Part shown: positions 1 to 9,384 of the stretch, piece after piece | Position numbering within the stretch: position 1 is the stretch's first letter | Layout: each line of letters begins with the position of its first letter | From: Roseateles sp. | GTDB lineage: Bacteria > Pseudomonadota > Gammaproteobacteria > Burkholderiales > Burkholderiaceae | Direction of reading: 5' to 3' | Assembly: GCA_019232985.1 (NCBI GenBank) | Contig: JAFAMW010000005.1 | Coordinates: 1 to 24,971, forward strand | DNA length: 24,971 bases | Notes under the pieces: generated by a model | Seen by the model: the letters and a program-made list of their open reading frames with translations, nothing else | Told to the model about the DNA's origin: nothing | Databases searched by the model: none | Made by a program: the position numbers and the translations under genes

Positions 1-331
1 CCGCGAAGCGCGCGGCGATCGGCACGGCGGTGGGCACCGCGCCGATGCTGAGGTGCCCCGTCGGACTGCCGGCCTGGCTGTGCAGATCCTGCTGCAGCAG
101 CTCGTGCTCGCGCAGGATGCGCCGCGCGCTCGCGAGGATGCGCTCGCCCTCGGTCGTGAAGCCGGCGAAGTTGCGCCCACGCTTGACGATGGCCGTGCCG
201 AAGTTTTCCTCCAGCGCGCGGATCGCGTTCGACAGGGCCGGCTGCGTGACGCTGCACGCAAGCGCCGCACGGCCAAAATGCTTGTGGTCGTCGAGCGAGA
301 CGAGATAGCGGAGCGAGACGAGGAGGTTCAT
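1..331 (-). CDS. LysR-family transcriptional regulator, N-terminal part (runs off the window start)
   Basis: DNA-binding regulator of the LysR family; only the first 110 residues are inside the window. The translation begins MNLLVSLRYLVSLDD and carries the typical N-terminal winged helix-turn-helix at about residues 3-62. The recognition-helix region TQPALSNAIRALE (about residues 29-41) is the family hallmark. A linker helix follows (residues 63-86), then the start of the effector-binding domain (GHLSIGAVPTAVP, residues 92-104). The ATG at 331 fits the family start, since LysR proteins begin a few residues before the first helix. The gene is divergent from the radical SAM gene at 512. LysR regulators often control a divergent neighbour, so that gene is the first candidate target, but no effector can be inferred. 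The C-terminal domain is missing only because the window ends. Confidence 0.93.
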   Translation of the reverse strand, partial: MNLLVSLRYLVSLDDHKHFGRAALACSVTQPALSNAIRALEENFGTAIVKRGRNFAGFTTEGERILASARRILREHELLQQDLHSQAGSPTGHLSIGAVPTAVPIAARFA

Positions 332-511
332 GTCAGTGGCGCCCGGCCGCCCGTAGCCACTGAGCGCCCCCTTGGGGAGCAGCGACGTCGAGCTGTGGCG
401 AGGGCGAGCGTGGGGGCTTCATGTCGCGCGCAGGATAAGCGCGGCGCGCTCGCTGCAAGGCTACCCGGGGGAAACCACGGACGACGGCAGGGCGACTGGC
501 AAAATCGCGCC
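332..511. other. Divergent intergenic region between the LysR gene and the radical SAM gene
   Basis: This 180-base region must hold the promoters for both divergent genes. I could not pick out a convincing -10/-35 pair or a clear T-N11-A LysR box by eye. Open frames run through it on both strands, but they are GC-driven extensions and show no recognisable protein. Confidence 0.5.
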
Positions 512-2428
512 ATGTTTTCTCAGCCTTCCGGCTGGCGCGTGCTGTCGCTCATCCCGCCGATGACGCAGCTGAACACGCCCTACCCCTCCACCGCCTATCT
601 GACCGGCTTCCTGCGTTCGCGCGGCATCGATGCGGTGCAGCAAGACCTCGCGCTCGAGCTCGTGCTGAAGCTGTTCTCGCGGACCGGTGTCGAGTCGCTC
701 GTCGAGCCCGCGCGCACCGCCGCGGCGCTGAAGCTGACGCCCACGCTTGACGCATTCCTGGCCCAGCACGCGCGCTACGCCGATACGATCGACGCGGCGA
801 TCCGCTTCTTGCAAGGCGGCGACGCCACGCTCGCGCACCGCATCAACGCACGCCGCTACCTGCCGGAAGGACCGCGCTTCGCGCAGCTTGAGGCGTATCT
901 GGCCGAGCAGGGCGAGGATCCGCTCGGCTGGGCTTTCGGCGCGCTCGGCCTGCAGGATCGTGCGCGGCATCTTGCGACGCTCTATCTAAATGACCTGGCC
1001 GACGTACTGCGCGAGGCCGTCGATCCGCGCTTCGAGTTCGTGCGCTACGCCGAGAAGCTCGCGACCGCGCAGCCGACCTTCGACCCGCTCGCCGCGGCGC
1101 TCGCGGCCGCGCCGAACCTGATCGACCGCGAGCTCGCCGCGCTGACCGAGGCCGCGCTCGAGCGCCACGCGCCGAGCCTCGTGCTGCTGTCGGTGCCGTT
1201 CCCGGGCGCCGTCTACGCGGCGCTGCGCATCGCCGCGACGATCAAGGCGCGCCGGCCCGGCCTGCCCATCGTGCTCGGCGGCGGCTTCGTCAACACCGAG
1301 CTGCGCGAGCTCGCCGAGCCGCGCCTGTTCGACTACGTCGACTACATCACGCTCGACGCGGGCGAGCGCCCGCTGCTCGCGCTGATCGAGCATCTGCAGG
1401 GCCGGCGCGGCCGCGCGCGGCTCGTGCGCACCTTCGTGCGCGAAGAGGGCCAGGTCAAATACATCAACCTCGCCGAGCCCGACGTGCCGTTCGAGGACGT
1501 CGGCACGCCGACCTGGGACGGCCTGCCGCTCGACCGCTACCTGTCGCTGCTCGACATGCTGAACCCGATGAACCGGCTGTGGAGCGACGGGCGCTGGAAC
1601 AAGCTGACCGTCGCGCATGGCTGCTACTGGAAGAAGTGCAGCTTCTGCGACGTCAGCCTCGACTACATCTCGCGCTACGAGACCGCGTCGGCCGAGACCC
1701 TCGTCGACCGCATCGAGGCAATCGTCGCCGAGACCGGCGCGACGGGCTTCCACTTCGTCGACGAGGCCGCGCCGCCGAAGGCGCTCAAGGCGCTCGCCGA
1801 GGAGATCGCGCGGCGCGGCACCGCGATCAGCTGGTGGGGCAATGTGCGCTTCGAGAAGACCTTCACCCCCGAGCTCTGCGAGCGCCTCGCCGAGAGCGGC
1901 TGCGTCGCGATCTCGGGCGGGCTCGAGGTCGCGTCGGACCGCCTGCTCGCGCTGATGAAGAAGGGCGTCAGCGTCGACCAGGTCGCGCGCGTGACCAAGG
2001 CCTTCGCCGACGCGGGCATCCTCGTCCACGCCTACCTGATGTACGGCTTCCCGACCCAGACCGTGCAGGACACCGTCGACGCGCTCGAGTACGTGCGCCA
2101 GCTGTTCGAGAACGGCTGCATCCACAGCGGCTTCTTCCACCGCTTCGCGTGCACCGTGCACTCGCCGGTCGGCCAGCGCCCGGCGGACTACGGCGTCACG
2201 CTGCTGCCGCTGCCCGACAGCCCGTTCGCGAAGAACGACGTCGGCTTCCACGACCCGAGCGGCGTCGACCACGACGCGATGGGCCGCGCGCTCAAGAAGG
2301 CGATCTACAACTTCATGCACGGCATCGGCGTCGAAGCCGACGTGCGCAGCTGGTTCGACGTGCGCGTGCCCAAGCCGACCGTGCACCGCCAGCGCATCGC
2401 CCGCGCCCTGGCCGAGCCGGCGCGCTGA
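512..2428 (+). CDS. B12-binding-type radical SAM protein
   Basis: Predicted radical S-adenosylmethionine enzyme of 638 residues with an N-terminal cobalamin-binding-like module; the substrate is unknown. The start of that module is seen at residues 8-60 (RVLSLIPP..., [13 protein letters not shown]). An alanine-rich helical insert follows, then the rest of the Rossmann-like part at about 220-305 ([22 protein letters not shown]). No DxHxxG cobalamin motif is visible. The radical SAM core starts with [12 protein letters not shown]: Cys371, Cys376 and Cys379, that is CX4CX2C rather than the usual CX3CX2C. Strands such as TGFHFVDEA and [10 protein letters not shown] follow, as expected for the TIM-barrel. 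The ATG at 512 is chosen because the family similarity starts there; the frame stays open upstream to 53 but that part looks non-coding. It stands alone, with a LysR gene divergent to it. Confidence 0.88.
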   Translation: MFSQPSGWRVLSLIPPMTQLNTPYPSTAYLTGFLRSRGIDAVQQDLALELVLKLFSRTGVESLVEPARTAAALKLTPTLDAFLAQHARYADTIDAAIRFLQGGDATLAHRINARRYLPEGPRFAQLEAYLAEQGEDPLGWAFGALGLQDRARHLATLYLNDLADVLREAVDPRFEFVRYAEKLATAQPTFDPLAAALAAAPNLIDRELAALTEAALERHAPSLVLLSVPFPGAVYAALRIAATIKARRPGLPIVLGGGFVNTELRELAEPRLFDYVDYITLDAGERPLLALIEHLQGRRGRARLVRTFVREEGQVKYINLAEPDVPFEDVGTPTWDGLPLDRYLSLLDMLNPMNRLWSDGRWNKLTVAHGCYWKKCSFCDVSLDYISRYETASAETLVDRIEAIVAETGATGFHFVDEAAPPKALKALAEEIARRGTAISWWGNVRFEKTFTPELCERLAESGCVAISGGLEVASDRLLALMKKGVSVDQVARVTKAFADAGILVHAYLMYGFPTQTVQDTVDALEYVRQLFENGCIHSGFFHRFACTVHSPVGQRPADYGVTLLPLPDSPFAKNDVGFHDPSGVDHDAMGRALKKAIYNFMHGIGVEADVRSWFDVRVPKPTVHRQRIARALAEPAR

Positions 2429-2521
2429 GCCCTGGGCGGAGCGGGGCGCTTGCGTCCCGTCACATCCGCCGCGTCCGGGCGGCGTATGCTGCGCTGCAGC
2501 GTTCCCAACCACGCGTTCAAC

Positions 2522-2527
2522 GGAGGA
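2522..2527 (+). promoter_or_regulatory. Ribosome binding site of the 3-hydroxybutyrate dehydrogenase gene
   Basis: GGAGGA lies 8 bases before the ATG at 2536. It fixes that start against a much longer open frame reaching back to 1579. Confidence 0.75.
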
Positions 2528-2535
2528 TTTTTCCC

Positions 2536-3318
2536 ATGAAGCTCAAGGACAAGGTCGCCTACGTCACCGGCGCGGCCAGCGGCATCGGCAAGCGCATCGC
2601 CGAGGTCTACGCCCAGGAGGGCGCGAAGATCGTCATCGCCGACCTCAACAAGGCCGCCGCCGACGCGGCCGCCGCCGAGATCGTCGCGGCCGGCGGCCAG
2701 GCGATCGGCGTCGCCGTCGACGTGACCGACGAGGCCCAGGTCGACGCGTCGGTCGAGGCCGGCGTCGCGGCCTTCGGCGGCATCGACATCCTGGTGTCGA
2801 ACGCCGGCATCCAGATCGTCCACCGCGTCGAGGAATTCTCGTTCGCCGACTGGAAGAAGATGCTCGCGATCCACCTCGACGGCGCCTTCCTGACGACGCG
2901 CGCCTGCCTCAAGCACATGTACGCGCAGGGCCGCGGCGGCAGCGTGATCTATATGGGCTCGGTCCATTCCAAGGAAGCCTCGCTGCTCAAGGCGCCCTAC
3001 ATCACGGCCAAGCATGGCCTGATCGGCCTGTGCAAGACCGTCGCCAAGGAAGGCGCGGCGCATGGCGTGCGCGCGAACGTGATCTGCCCGGGCTTCGTGC
3101 GCACGCCGCTCGTCGACAAGCAGATCCCCGAGCAGGCCAGGACGCTCGGCATCAGCGAGGACGACGTGATCAAGAAGGTCATGCTCAAGGAGACCGTCGA
3201 CGGCGAGTTCACGACCGTCGACGACGTTGCCCAGGTCGCGCTGCTGTTCGCGGGCTTCGAGAGCAATGCGCTGACCGGCCAGTCGATGGTCGTCAGCCAC
3301 GGCTGGTTCATGCAGTAA
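2536..3318 (+). CDS. bdhA: 3-hydroxybutyrate dehydrogenase (short-chain dehydrogenase)
   Basis: NAD-dependent cytoplasmic enzyme interconverting (R)-3-hydroxybutyrate and acetoacetate, used in poly-3-hydroxybutyrate and ketone-body turnover. The length of 260 residues equals that of characterised bacterial enzymes. Seen in the sequence: cofactor loop TGAASGIG at 11-18, D36 after the second strand (favouring NAD), NAG at 89-91, and catalytic Ser142, Tyr155 and Lys159 in YITAKHG. The C-terminus [13 protein letters not shown] is characteristic of this subfamily. The position usually held by the fourth SDR catalytic residue (Asn) reads His113 in [10 protein letters not shown] strong Shine-Dalgarno precedes the ATG. 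The next gene starts 119 bases downstream in the same direction, and nothing links its function to this one. Confidence 0.9.
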   Translation: MKLKDKVAYVTGAASGIGKRIAEVYAQEGAKIVIADLNKAAADAAAAEIVAAGGQAIGVAVDVTDEAQVDASVEAGVAAFGGIDILVSNAGIQIVHRVEEFSFADWKKMLAIHLDGAFLTTRACLKHMYAQGRGGSVIYMGSVHSKEASLLKAPYITAKHGLIGLCKTVAKEGAAHGVRANVICPGFVRTPLVDKQIPEQARTLGISEDDVIKKVMLKETVDGEFTTVDDVAQVALLFAGFESNALTGQSMVVSHGWFMQ

Positions 3319-3437
3319 GCGGCCCCCGCAGCGGCCCGACGCCGGGCCGTATCCGCGGGTTTACCAGGGCATGGCGAATGGCTGGGGCGTACGGGACCGG
3401 GACAATCGGCACCACGCAAACTCCTCGCTGTTCCGCC

Positions 3438-5315
3438 ATGAAGCGCTCCGCCCTCGCCATCGCCCTGGCCGCCGTCTTTGCCGCCGGCCCCGTGCTGGCC
3501 GCCCCGACCGCGGCCCCGGCCCCCACCGCCTCGTCCGACGCCGTCGCCCCGGGCGCCTGGGACCTGCGCCCGCTCTACGCGACGCCGGCCGCCTGGGACG
3601 CCGAGCGCCAGGCCATCCTCGCCGAGCTGCCCAAGCTCGCCGCGCTCAAGGGCACGCTGGGCACGAGCGCCGCCAACCTTCAGGCCGGGCTCGACGCGGT
3701 CAGCGCGCTGCGCCGGCGCGTCGCCCGGCTCGGCGTCTACGCGTCGCTGGCCGCCGACGTGAACACCCAGGTCGGCGAGAACCAGGCGCGCAACCAGCGG
3801 TCCGACGCGGTCGCGAACCAATACGGCGAGGCCGTGTCCTGGGTCACGCCCGAGGTCGCCGCGATCGGTGCCGACAAGCTCCACGCCTGGGTCGCCGCGA
3901 CGCCGGGCCTGGCCAAGCACCGCTACATGCTCGAGACCACGCTGCGCCTCGCCGCGCACACGCTCGCGCCGGGCGAGGAGGCGCTGCTCGCCGCGGCCGC
4001 CGACCCGCTCGAGCAGCCGGCCGATATCTACCGCCTGCTGACCAACGCCGACCTGCCCTGGCCGACGATCACGGTCCGCGGCAAAAAGGTCACGGTCGAC
4101 CAGGAGCAATACGTCGCGCTGCGCGCCGACCCCGACCCCAAGGTCCGCGACCAGGTCTTCCAGGCCTTCTGGCCGGTCTACAAGGCCTACGAGCGCACGA
4201 TCGGCGCGGTCTACGCGGCCGAGCTGCACGGCACGGTGTTCCAGGCCCACGCGCGCAAGTACGCGAGCAGCCTCGCGATGGCCCAGGCCGGCGACAACAT
4301 CCCCGAAGCCGTCTACACGACGCTCGTCAAGGAGGCCAACGCGGGCCTGCCGACGCTGCAGCGCTACTTCCGCCTACGCAGCCAGCTGCTGGGCCTGAAG
4401 GAGGCGCGCTACTCGGACATCTACGTGCCGCTCGCCAAGCCCTCGCGCACCAACTACACGGTCGCCGAGGCCGAGGCGCTGACGCTCGAGGCGCTCAAGC
4501 CCATGGGCGAGACCTACGAGGCGCGGCTCGCGGCCGGCTTCAAGGGCAACTGGATGGACTCGAACGTCCAGCGCGGCAAGAAGTCGGGCGCCTACATGAA
4601 CGGCGCGGCCTTCGACGTCCACCCCTATCTGCTGCTGACCTTCAACGGCGACTACCCGAGCGTCTCGACGCTCGCCCACGAATGGGGCCACGCGATGCAC
4701 ACGGTCTATACCGACAGCGTCCAGCCCTACGAGACCTCGGACTATTCGACCTTCATCGCCGAGATCCCGTCGACGGCCAACGAGCTGCTGCTCGCCGACT
4801 ACATGGTCGCCCACGCGCAGAGCAAGGCCGAGAAGATCTTCGCCTTGAGCCAGGAGCTCGAGAACCTGCGCGGCACCTTCTTCCGCCAGGCGATGTTCGC
4901 CGAGTTCGAGCTCGAGGCCCACCAGGCCGCCGAGCGCGGCGAGCCGATCACCGGCGAGATGCTCAGCAAGATGTACCTCGAGCTGCTGCGCCGCTATCAC
5001 GGCGACGCGGTTCATATCGACGACCTCTACGGCATCGAATGGGCCTACATCCCCCATTTCTACACCGACTTCTACGTCTATCAGTACGCAACCTGCGTGA
5101 GCGCGGCGGCCTATTTCGCCGAAGGCATCGGTCAGGGTGACGAGGCGCTGCGCGCGCGCTACTTCAAGATGCTCGAGTCCGGCGCGTCGGCCGACCCCTA
5201 CGAGCTCGTCAAGGCCGCCGGCGTCGACCTCGCGTCGCCCGAGCCCTACCGGGCGGTGGTCCGGCGCATGAATCGCGTGATGGACGAGCTCGAGGCGCTG
5301 ACGACCAAGAAGTAA
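3438..5315 (+). CDS. Exported M3-family oligoendopeptidase (PepF-like)
   Basis: Zinc metallopeptidase of 625 residues that would cleave short peptides. The zinc site is H414-E-W-G-H418, with the third ligand Glu442 in the EIPS motif 24 residues later. The C-terminal HFYTDFYVYQYAT segment matches the conserved substrate-binding stretch of PepF-type enzymes. Unlike the usual cytoplasmic PepF, it starts with a clear signal peptide: MKRS, a hydrophobic core to about residue 19, and a VLA-AP cleavage site near residue 21. It is therefore probably periplasmic. The ATG at 3438 is chosen because it opens this signal peptide; no strong Shine-Dalgarno is visible. The preceding gene ends 119 bases upstream. 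The next gene is convergent and ends 50 bases past the stop. Confidence 0.9.
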   Translation: MKRSALAIALAAVFAAGPVLAAPTAAPAPTASSDAVAPGAWDLRPLYATPAAWDAERQAILAELPKLAALKGTLGTSAANLQAGLDAVSALRRRVARLGVYASLAADVNTQVGENQARNQRSDAVANQYGEAVSWVTPEVAAIGADKLHAWVAATPGLAKHRYMLETTLRLAAHTLAPGEEALLAAAADPLEQPADIYRLLTNADLPWPTITVRGKKVTVDQEQYVALRADPDPKVRDQVFQAFWPVYKAYERTIGAVYAAELHGTVFQAHARKYASSLAMAQAGDNIPEAVYTTLVKEANAGLPTLQRYFRLRSQLLGLKEARYSDIYVPLAKPSRTNYTVAEAEALTLEALKPMGETYEARLAAGFKGNWMDSNVQRGKKSGAYMNGAAFDVHPYLLLTFNGDYPSVSTLAHEWGHAMHTVYTDSVQPYETSDYSTFIAEIPSTANELLLADYMVAHAQSKAEKIFALSQELENLRGTFFRQAMFAEFELEAHQAAERGEPITGEMLSKMYLELLRRYHGDAVHIDDLYGIEWAYIPHFYTDFYVYQYATCVSAAAYFAEGIGQGDEALRARYFKMLESGASADPYELVKAAGVDLASPEPYRAVVRRMNRVMDELEALTTKK

Positions 5316-5335
5316 GCAATCGCTTGGTTTTTATT
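5313..5335 (+). terminator. Possible weak terminator after the M3 peptidase gene
   Basis: Right at the stop codon, AAGC-AATC-GCTT can form a 4-bp hairpin followed within two bases by GGTTTTTATT. The T-run is good but the stem is short, so this is only a candidate. It sits between two convergent genes. Confidence 0.3.
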
Positions 5336-5365
5336 CGTCCGCAGGCGTAGGCGCCGGTCGTCGGC

Positions 5366-5851
5366 TCAGGACGGCTGACGCCGCTGCGCCGCGGCCGCCG
5401 GCAGCGCGCGGCTCGCGAGCAGGCTCGCGAGCGTCGCGCCGGCGAAAACCGCGAACACGTTGAGCAGGCCCCAGAACGGCGGCGTGCCCGAGTACAGCAG
5501 CAGGCCGGTCAGGTCGGGGCGGTGATCGGCCGGCCCGATCGCGAGCGCGAACAGCCCGACCACGAGACTCGCCATCCAGGCGACGACGATGCCGCCGATG
5601 CACCAGACGCTGAGCAGGCGCCGGTCGCCCTGGCGCGGCCGCAGCGTCACGAAGGCCCAGCCGAGCGCGACGACGAAGACGACCGAGGCGGTGATGCCCG
5701 CGACCGCGAGCACCGCGAGGATGTGGGTCTGGATCATCTGACGCATCGGCACGAACAGCAGGTCCTTGTCGATGATCGTGCTGATCAGGATCGCGAAGGC
5801 GTAGAGGAGCACGCCGGAGACGACCGCGACGAAGCGTCGGGCGCGTCTCAT
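5366..5851 (-). CDS. Small integral membrane protein, function unknown
   Basis: A 161-residue protein with four hydrophobic segments of membrane-spanning length, beginning with a basic N-terminus (MRRARRF). The first segment is about residues 7-26 (VAVVSGVLLYAFAILI), the second about 42-66 (HILAVLAVAGITASVVFVV), the third about 82-104 (WCIGGIVVAWMASLVVGLFAL), and the last about 123-145 (PFWGLLNVFAVFAGATLASL). I do not recognise a family. A TTG at 5857 could also start the frame, but the ATG at 5851 is preferred. No good Shine-Dalgarno is visible. Upstream (5917-5970) lies an unusual run of palindromes that could control it. It is convergent with the M3 peptidase gene. Confidence 0.7.
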   Translation of the reverse strand: MRRARRFVAVVSGVLLYAFAILISTIIDKDLLFVPMRQMIQTHILAVLAVAGITASVVFVVALGWAFVTLRPRQGDRRLLSVWCIGGIVVAWMASLVVGLFALAIGPADHRPDLTGLLLYSGTPPFWGLLNVFAVFAGATLASLLASRALPAAAAQRRQPS

Positions 5852-5916
5852 GAACAACGCTGCGGATTGGGCATGGGCGGCATTCTGCGGTCCCTTGTGC
5901 CCCGAGCAAATCCCGT

Positions 5917-5929
5917 AAACCCCGGGTTT
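5917..5929. repeat. Palindrome AAACCC-C-GGGTTT
   Basis: A 13-base dyad whose centre is the single C at 5923. Its last base, T5929, is also the first base of the next palindrome. It is too tight to form an RNA hairpin, so a protein-binding DNA site is the more likely reading if it has a function. Confidence 0.5.
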
Positions 5930-5945
5930 GCCCAGTATTTGGGCA
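5929..5945. promoter_or_regulatory. Operator-like palindrome 1: TGCCCA-GTATT-TGGGCA
   Basis: A 6-bp perfect inverted repeat around the five-base centre GTATT. It shares the pattern TGCsCA-GTATT-TGsGCA with palindrome 2, and the centres are 22 bp apart, about two helical turns. Both lie about 80-120 bp upstream of the minus-strand gene starting at 5851, a plausible operator position. The regulator cannot be named. Confidence 0.5.
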
Positions 5946-5947
5946 GC

Positions 5948-5970
5948 AACTGCGCAGTATTTGCGCAGTT
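5948..5970. promoter_or_regulatory. Operator-like palindrome 2: AACTGCGCA-GTATT-TGCGCAGTT
   Basis: A perfect 9-bp inverted repeat with the same GTATT centre as palindrome 1. It could be an operator half of a paired site, or the stem-loop of a transcript. No T-run follows immediately on either strand, which speaks against a simple terminator. Confidence 0.5.
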
Positions 5971-5987
5971 TGCTCGGTTTTTGCGGC

Positions 5988-6143
5988 TCAGCGCTTGCGG
6001 TCGAGGCGCATCGCGCGCGCCATGCTGCGGCGCTCGCTGCCGATCGCGGCGTTGAAGGCTTCGTGCTTGCGGCCCTTGTCGCCGTTCCAGTCGGGCGGCG
6101 GGAGGCGGCGGGCGGTCGAGGCGCTATGGGTCGGGTTCTTCAT
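5988..6143 (-). CDS. Small basic protein, hypothetical
   Basis: A 51-residue, strongly basic protein (many Arg and Lys) starting MKNPTHSASTARRLPPPDW and ending in an RSMARAMRLDRKR-like basic tail. No signal peptide or membrane segment is seen. The non-repetitive, hydrophilic composition and the motif PPPDWNGDKGRKHEAF look like a real, compact protein and not a shadow frame, but I do not recognise a named family. The ATG at 6143 is chosen. Other in-frame starts lie at 6180 (ATG) and 6188 (TTG), none with a good Shine-Dalgarno. It is divergent from the M17 peptidase gene at 6314. Confidence 0.55.
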   Translation of the reverse strand: MKNPTHSASTARRLPPPDWNGDKGRKHEAFNAAIGSERRSMARAMRLDRKR

Positions 6144-6209
6144 GGCGGGGCCTGGTCGGTCAGAGCCTTTGGCGGGCATGAGCGTCAAACGCGGGGCCGG
6201 GCGGCGCCG

Positions 6210-6238
6210 TTGACACGCGGATGCAACAAATCTTTGCA
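6210..6238 (+). promoter_or_regulatory. Candidate promoter for the M17 aminopeptidase gene
   Basis: A perfect -35 box TTGACA (6210-6215) is followed after 17 bases by TTTGCA, a weak -10 at 6233-6238. It lies about 75 bases before the start codon at 6314, in the right direction. The poor -10 keeps confidence low. Confidence 0.35.
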
Positions 6239-6313
6239 GGCCCCGTGCCGCCCCGGCCGCGGCGAAAATGGCCGCCTCGCCGCCGCCGCGGCCCCCAACA
6301 AGAAAGCCAGCCC

Positions 6314-7705
<1,392 letters not shown>

Positions 7706-7712
7706 GCGGCCG

Positions 7713-9350
7713 TCAGGACCGCGCGGCGCGGTCCTGCTCGACCCAGGCCGCGGCCTTCTCGGCGATCATCAGCGTCGGCGAGTTGGTGTTGCCGCGCGTG
7801 ATCTGCGGCATCACGCTCGCGTCGACGACGCGCAGGCCCGCGACGCCGCGCACGCGCAGCCGCGCGTCGACGACGCCCAGCGGGTCGTCGGCGCGCGCCA
7901 TCTTGCAGGTGCCGACCGGGTGGAAGATCGTCGTCGCGATGTCGCCGGCGAGGCGGGCGAGCTCGGCGTCGCTCTGGAACTCGACGCCGGGCTTGTATTC
8001 GACCGGCGCGAACGCCGCGAGCGCGGGCTGGGCGACGATGCGCCGGGTCAGGCGCAGGCTCGCCGCGGCGACGCGGCGGTCGGCCTCGGTCGCGAGGTAG
8101 TTCGGCGCGATCGCGGGCGCCGCGTCGCGCTCGGCCGAGCGGATCAGCACCGTGCCGCGGCTCGTCGGCTGGAGGTTGCAAACGCTTGCCGTGAACGCGT
8201 TGAAGCGGTGCAGCGGCTCGCCGAACGCGTCGAGCGACAGCGGCTGGACGTGGTACTGCAGGTCGGGCCCGGCCTGCGCGGGGTCGCTCTTCGCGAACGC
8301 GCCGAGCTGCGACGGCGCCATGCTCATCGGCCCGCTGCGGCGCAGCAGGTACTCGAGGCCGATCCTTAGCCGGCCCCACCAATGCGCGGCGCTGGTATTG
8401 AGCGTGCGCGCGCCGCTGACTCGATAGACCGCGCGGATCTGCAGATGGTCCTGCAGGTTCGCGCCGACGCCGGGCAGGTCCTCGCGCACCTCGACGCCGA
8501 GCCGCTGCAGGTGCGCGCCCGGGCCGATGCCCGAGAGCTGGAGCAGCTGCGGCGAGCCGATCGCGCCGGCCGCGAGCAGCAGCTCGCCGCCCTTCCTGAG
8601 CGTCACGACCTCGGGGCCATGCGGCGTGTGCACGAGCGCGCCGCCGCAATGCCATTGGCCGTCCACGCGCGTGAGCGTCAGGCGCTGGACCTGGGCGCCG
8701 GTCCAGAGCTCGAAGTTCGGCCGGCCGAAGCAGGTCGGGCGCAGAAAGGCCTTGGCCGTGTTCCAGCGCCAGCCGCGGCGCTGGTTGACCTCGAAATAAC
8801 CGACGCCCTCGTTGTCGCCGCCGTTGAAGTCGGCGCTCGCCGGGATGCCGGCCTGGACGGCCGCCGCCGCGAACGCGTCGAGGATGGGCCAGGACAGGCG
8901 CTGGCGCTCGACGCGCCATTCGCCGCCCGCGCCGTGCACGTCGCTCGCGCCGCGCCAGTGGTCCTCGTGCTGCTTGAAGAAGGGCAGGCAGGCGTCCCAG
9001 GCCCAGGCCGGATCGCCGAGCGCGGCGGCCCAGGCGTCGTAGTCGCGCGCCTGGCCGCGCATATAGATCATGCCGTTGATGCTCGACGAGCCGCCGAGCA
9101 CCTTGCCGCGCGGGTAGCGCAGCGCGCGGCCGTTCAGGCCCGGCTCGGCCTCGGTGCGGTAGAGCCAGTCGGTGCGCGGGTTGCCGATGCAGTAGAGGTA
9201 GCCGACCGGGATATGGATCCAGTGGTAGTCGTCGTGGCCGCCGGCCTCGAGCAGCAGCACGCGCCGGCGCGGGTCGCGGCTGAGCCGGTTCGCGAGCAGG
9301 CAGCCGGCCGTGCCCGCGCCGACGATGATGGTGTCGAAGGGGATCGCCAT
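7713..9350 (-). CDS. GMC-family FAD oxidoreductase (alcohol/choline dehydrogenase-like)
   Basis: FAD-dependent alcohol oxidoreductase of the glucose-methanol-choline family, 545 residues. The N-terminal ADP-binding fold is seen as IIVGAGTAGC (G11, G13, G16) with Glu35 at the end of the second strand. GMC signature 1 is RGKVLGGSSSINGMIYMRG (about residues 80-98) and signature 2 is GAIGSPQLLQLSGIGP. The catalytic pair appears as His477 in FHPVGTCKMA and Asn523 in NTNSPTLMI. No signal peptide is visible. The natural substrate and electron acceptor cannot be read from the sequence; AlkJ-like membrane-linked alcohol dehydrogenases and choline dehydrogenases share this pattern. GGGAGGA upstream of the ATG is a good Shine-Dalgarno. 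It follows the MarC gene by 34 bases, so it is probably the last gene of that operon. Confidence 0.9.
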   Translation of the reverse strand: MAIPFDTIIVGAGTAGCLLANRLSRDPRRRVLLLEAGGHDDYHWIHIPVGYLYCIGNPRTDWLYRTEAEPGLNGRALRYPRGKVLGGSSSINGMIYMRGQARDYDAWAAALGDPAWAWDACLPFFKQHEDHWRGASDVHGAGGEWRVERQRLSWPILDAFAAAAVQAGIPASADFNGGDNEGVGYFEVNQRRGWRWNTAKAFLRPTCFGRPNFELWTGAQVQRLTLTRVDGQWHCGGALVHTPHGPEVVTLRKGGELLLAAGAIGSPQLLQLSGIGPGAHLQRLGVEVREDLPGVGANLQDHLQIRAVYRVSGARTLNTSAAHWWGRLRIGLEYLLRRSGPMSMAPSQLGAFAKSDPAQAGPDLQYHVQPLSLDAFGEPLHRFNAFTASVCNLQPTSRGTVLIRSAERDAAPAIAPNYLATEADRRVAAASLRLTRRIVAQPALAAFAPVEYKPGVEFQSDAELARLAGDIATTIFHPVGTCKMARADDPLGVVDARLRVRGVAGLRVVDASVMPQITRGNTNSPTLMIAEKAAAWVEQDRAARS

Positions 9351-9384
9351 CGCGCGATCATCCTCCCGATCGTCGGCCGTGCCT

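Noticed and set aside
53..511. N-terminal extension of the radical SAM frame
   Set aside because: It overlaps the divergent LysR gene and is Arg/Ala-rich without family similarity. The ATG at 512 matches the family start.
986..2512. A 508-codon minus-strand frame opposite the radical SAM gene
   Set aside because: Asp/Glu/Val/Arg-rich antisense composition and no recognisable domain; the plus-strand frame has clear family motifs.
3332..3349. CGGCCC-N6-GGGCCG hairpin after the 3-hydroxybutyrate dehydrogenase gene
   Set aside because: No T-run follows, and 6-bp GC stems are common at this GC content. It could be a weak terminator, but that cannot be supported.
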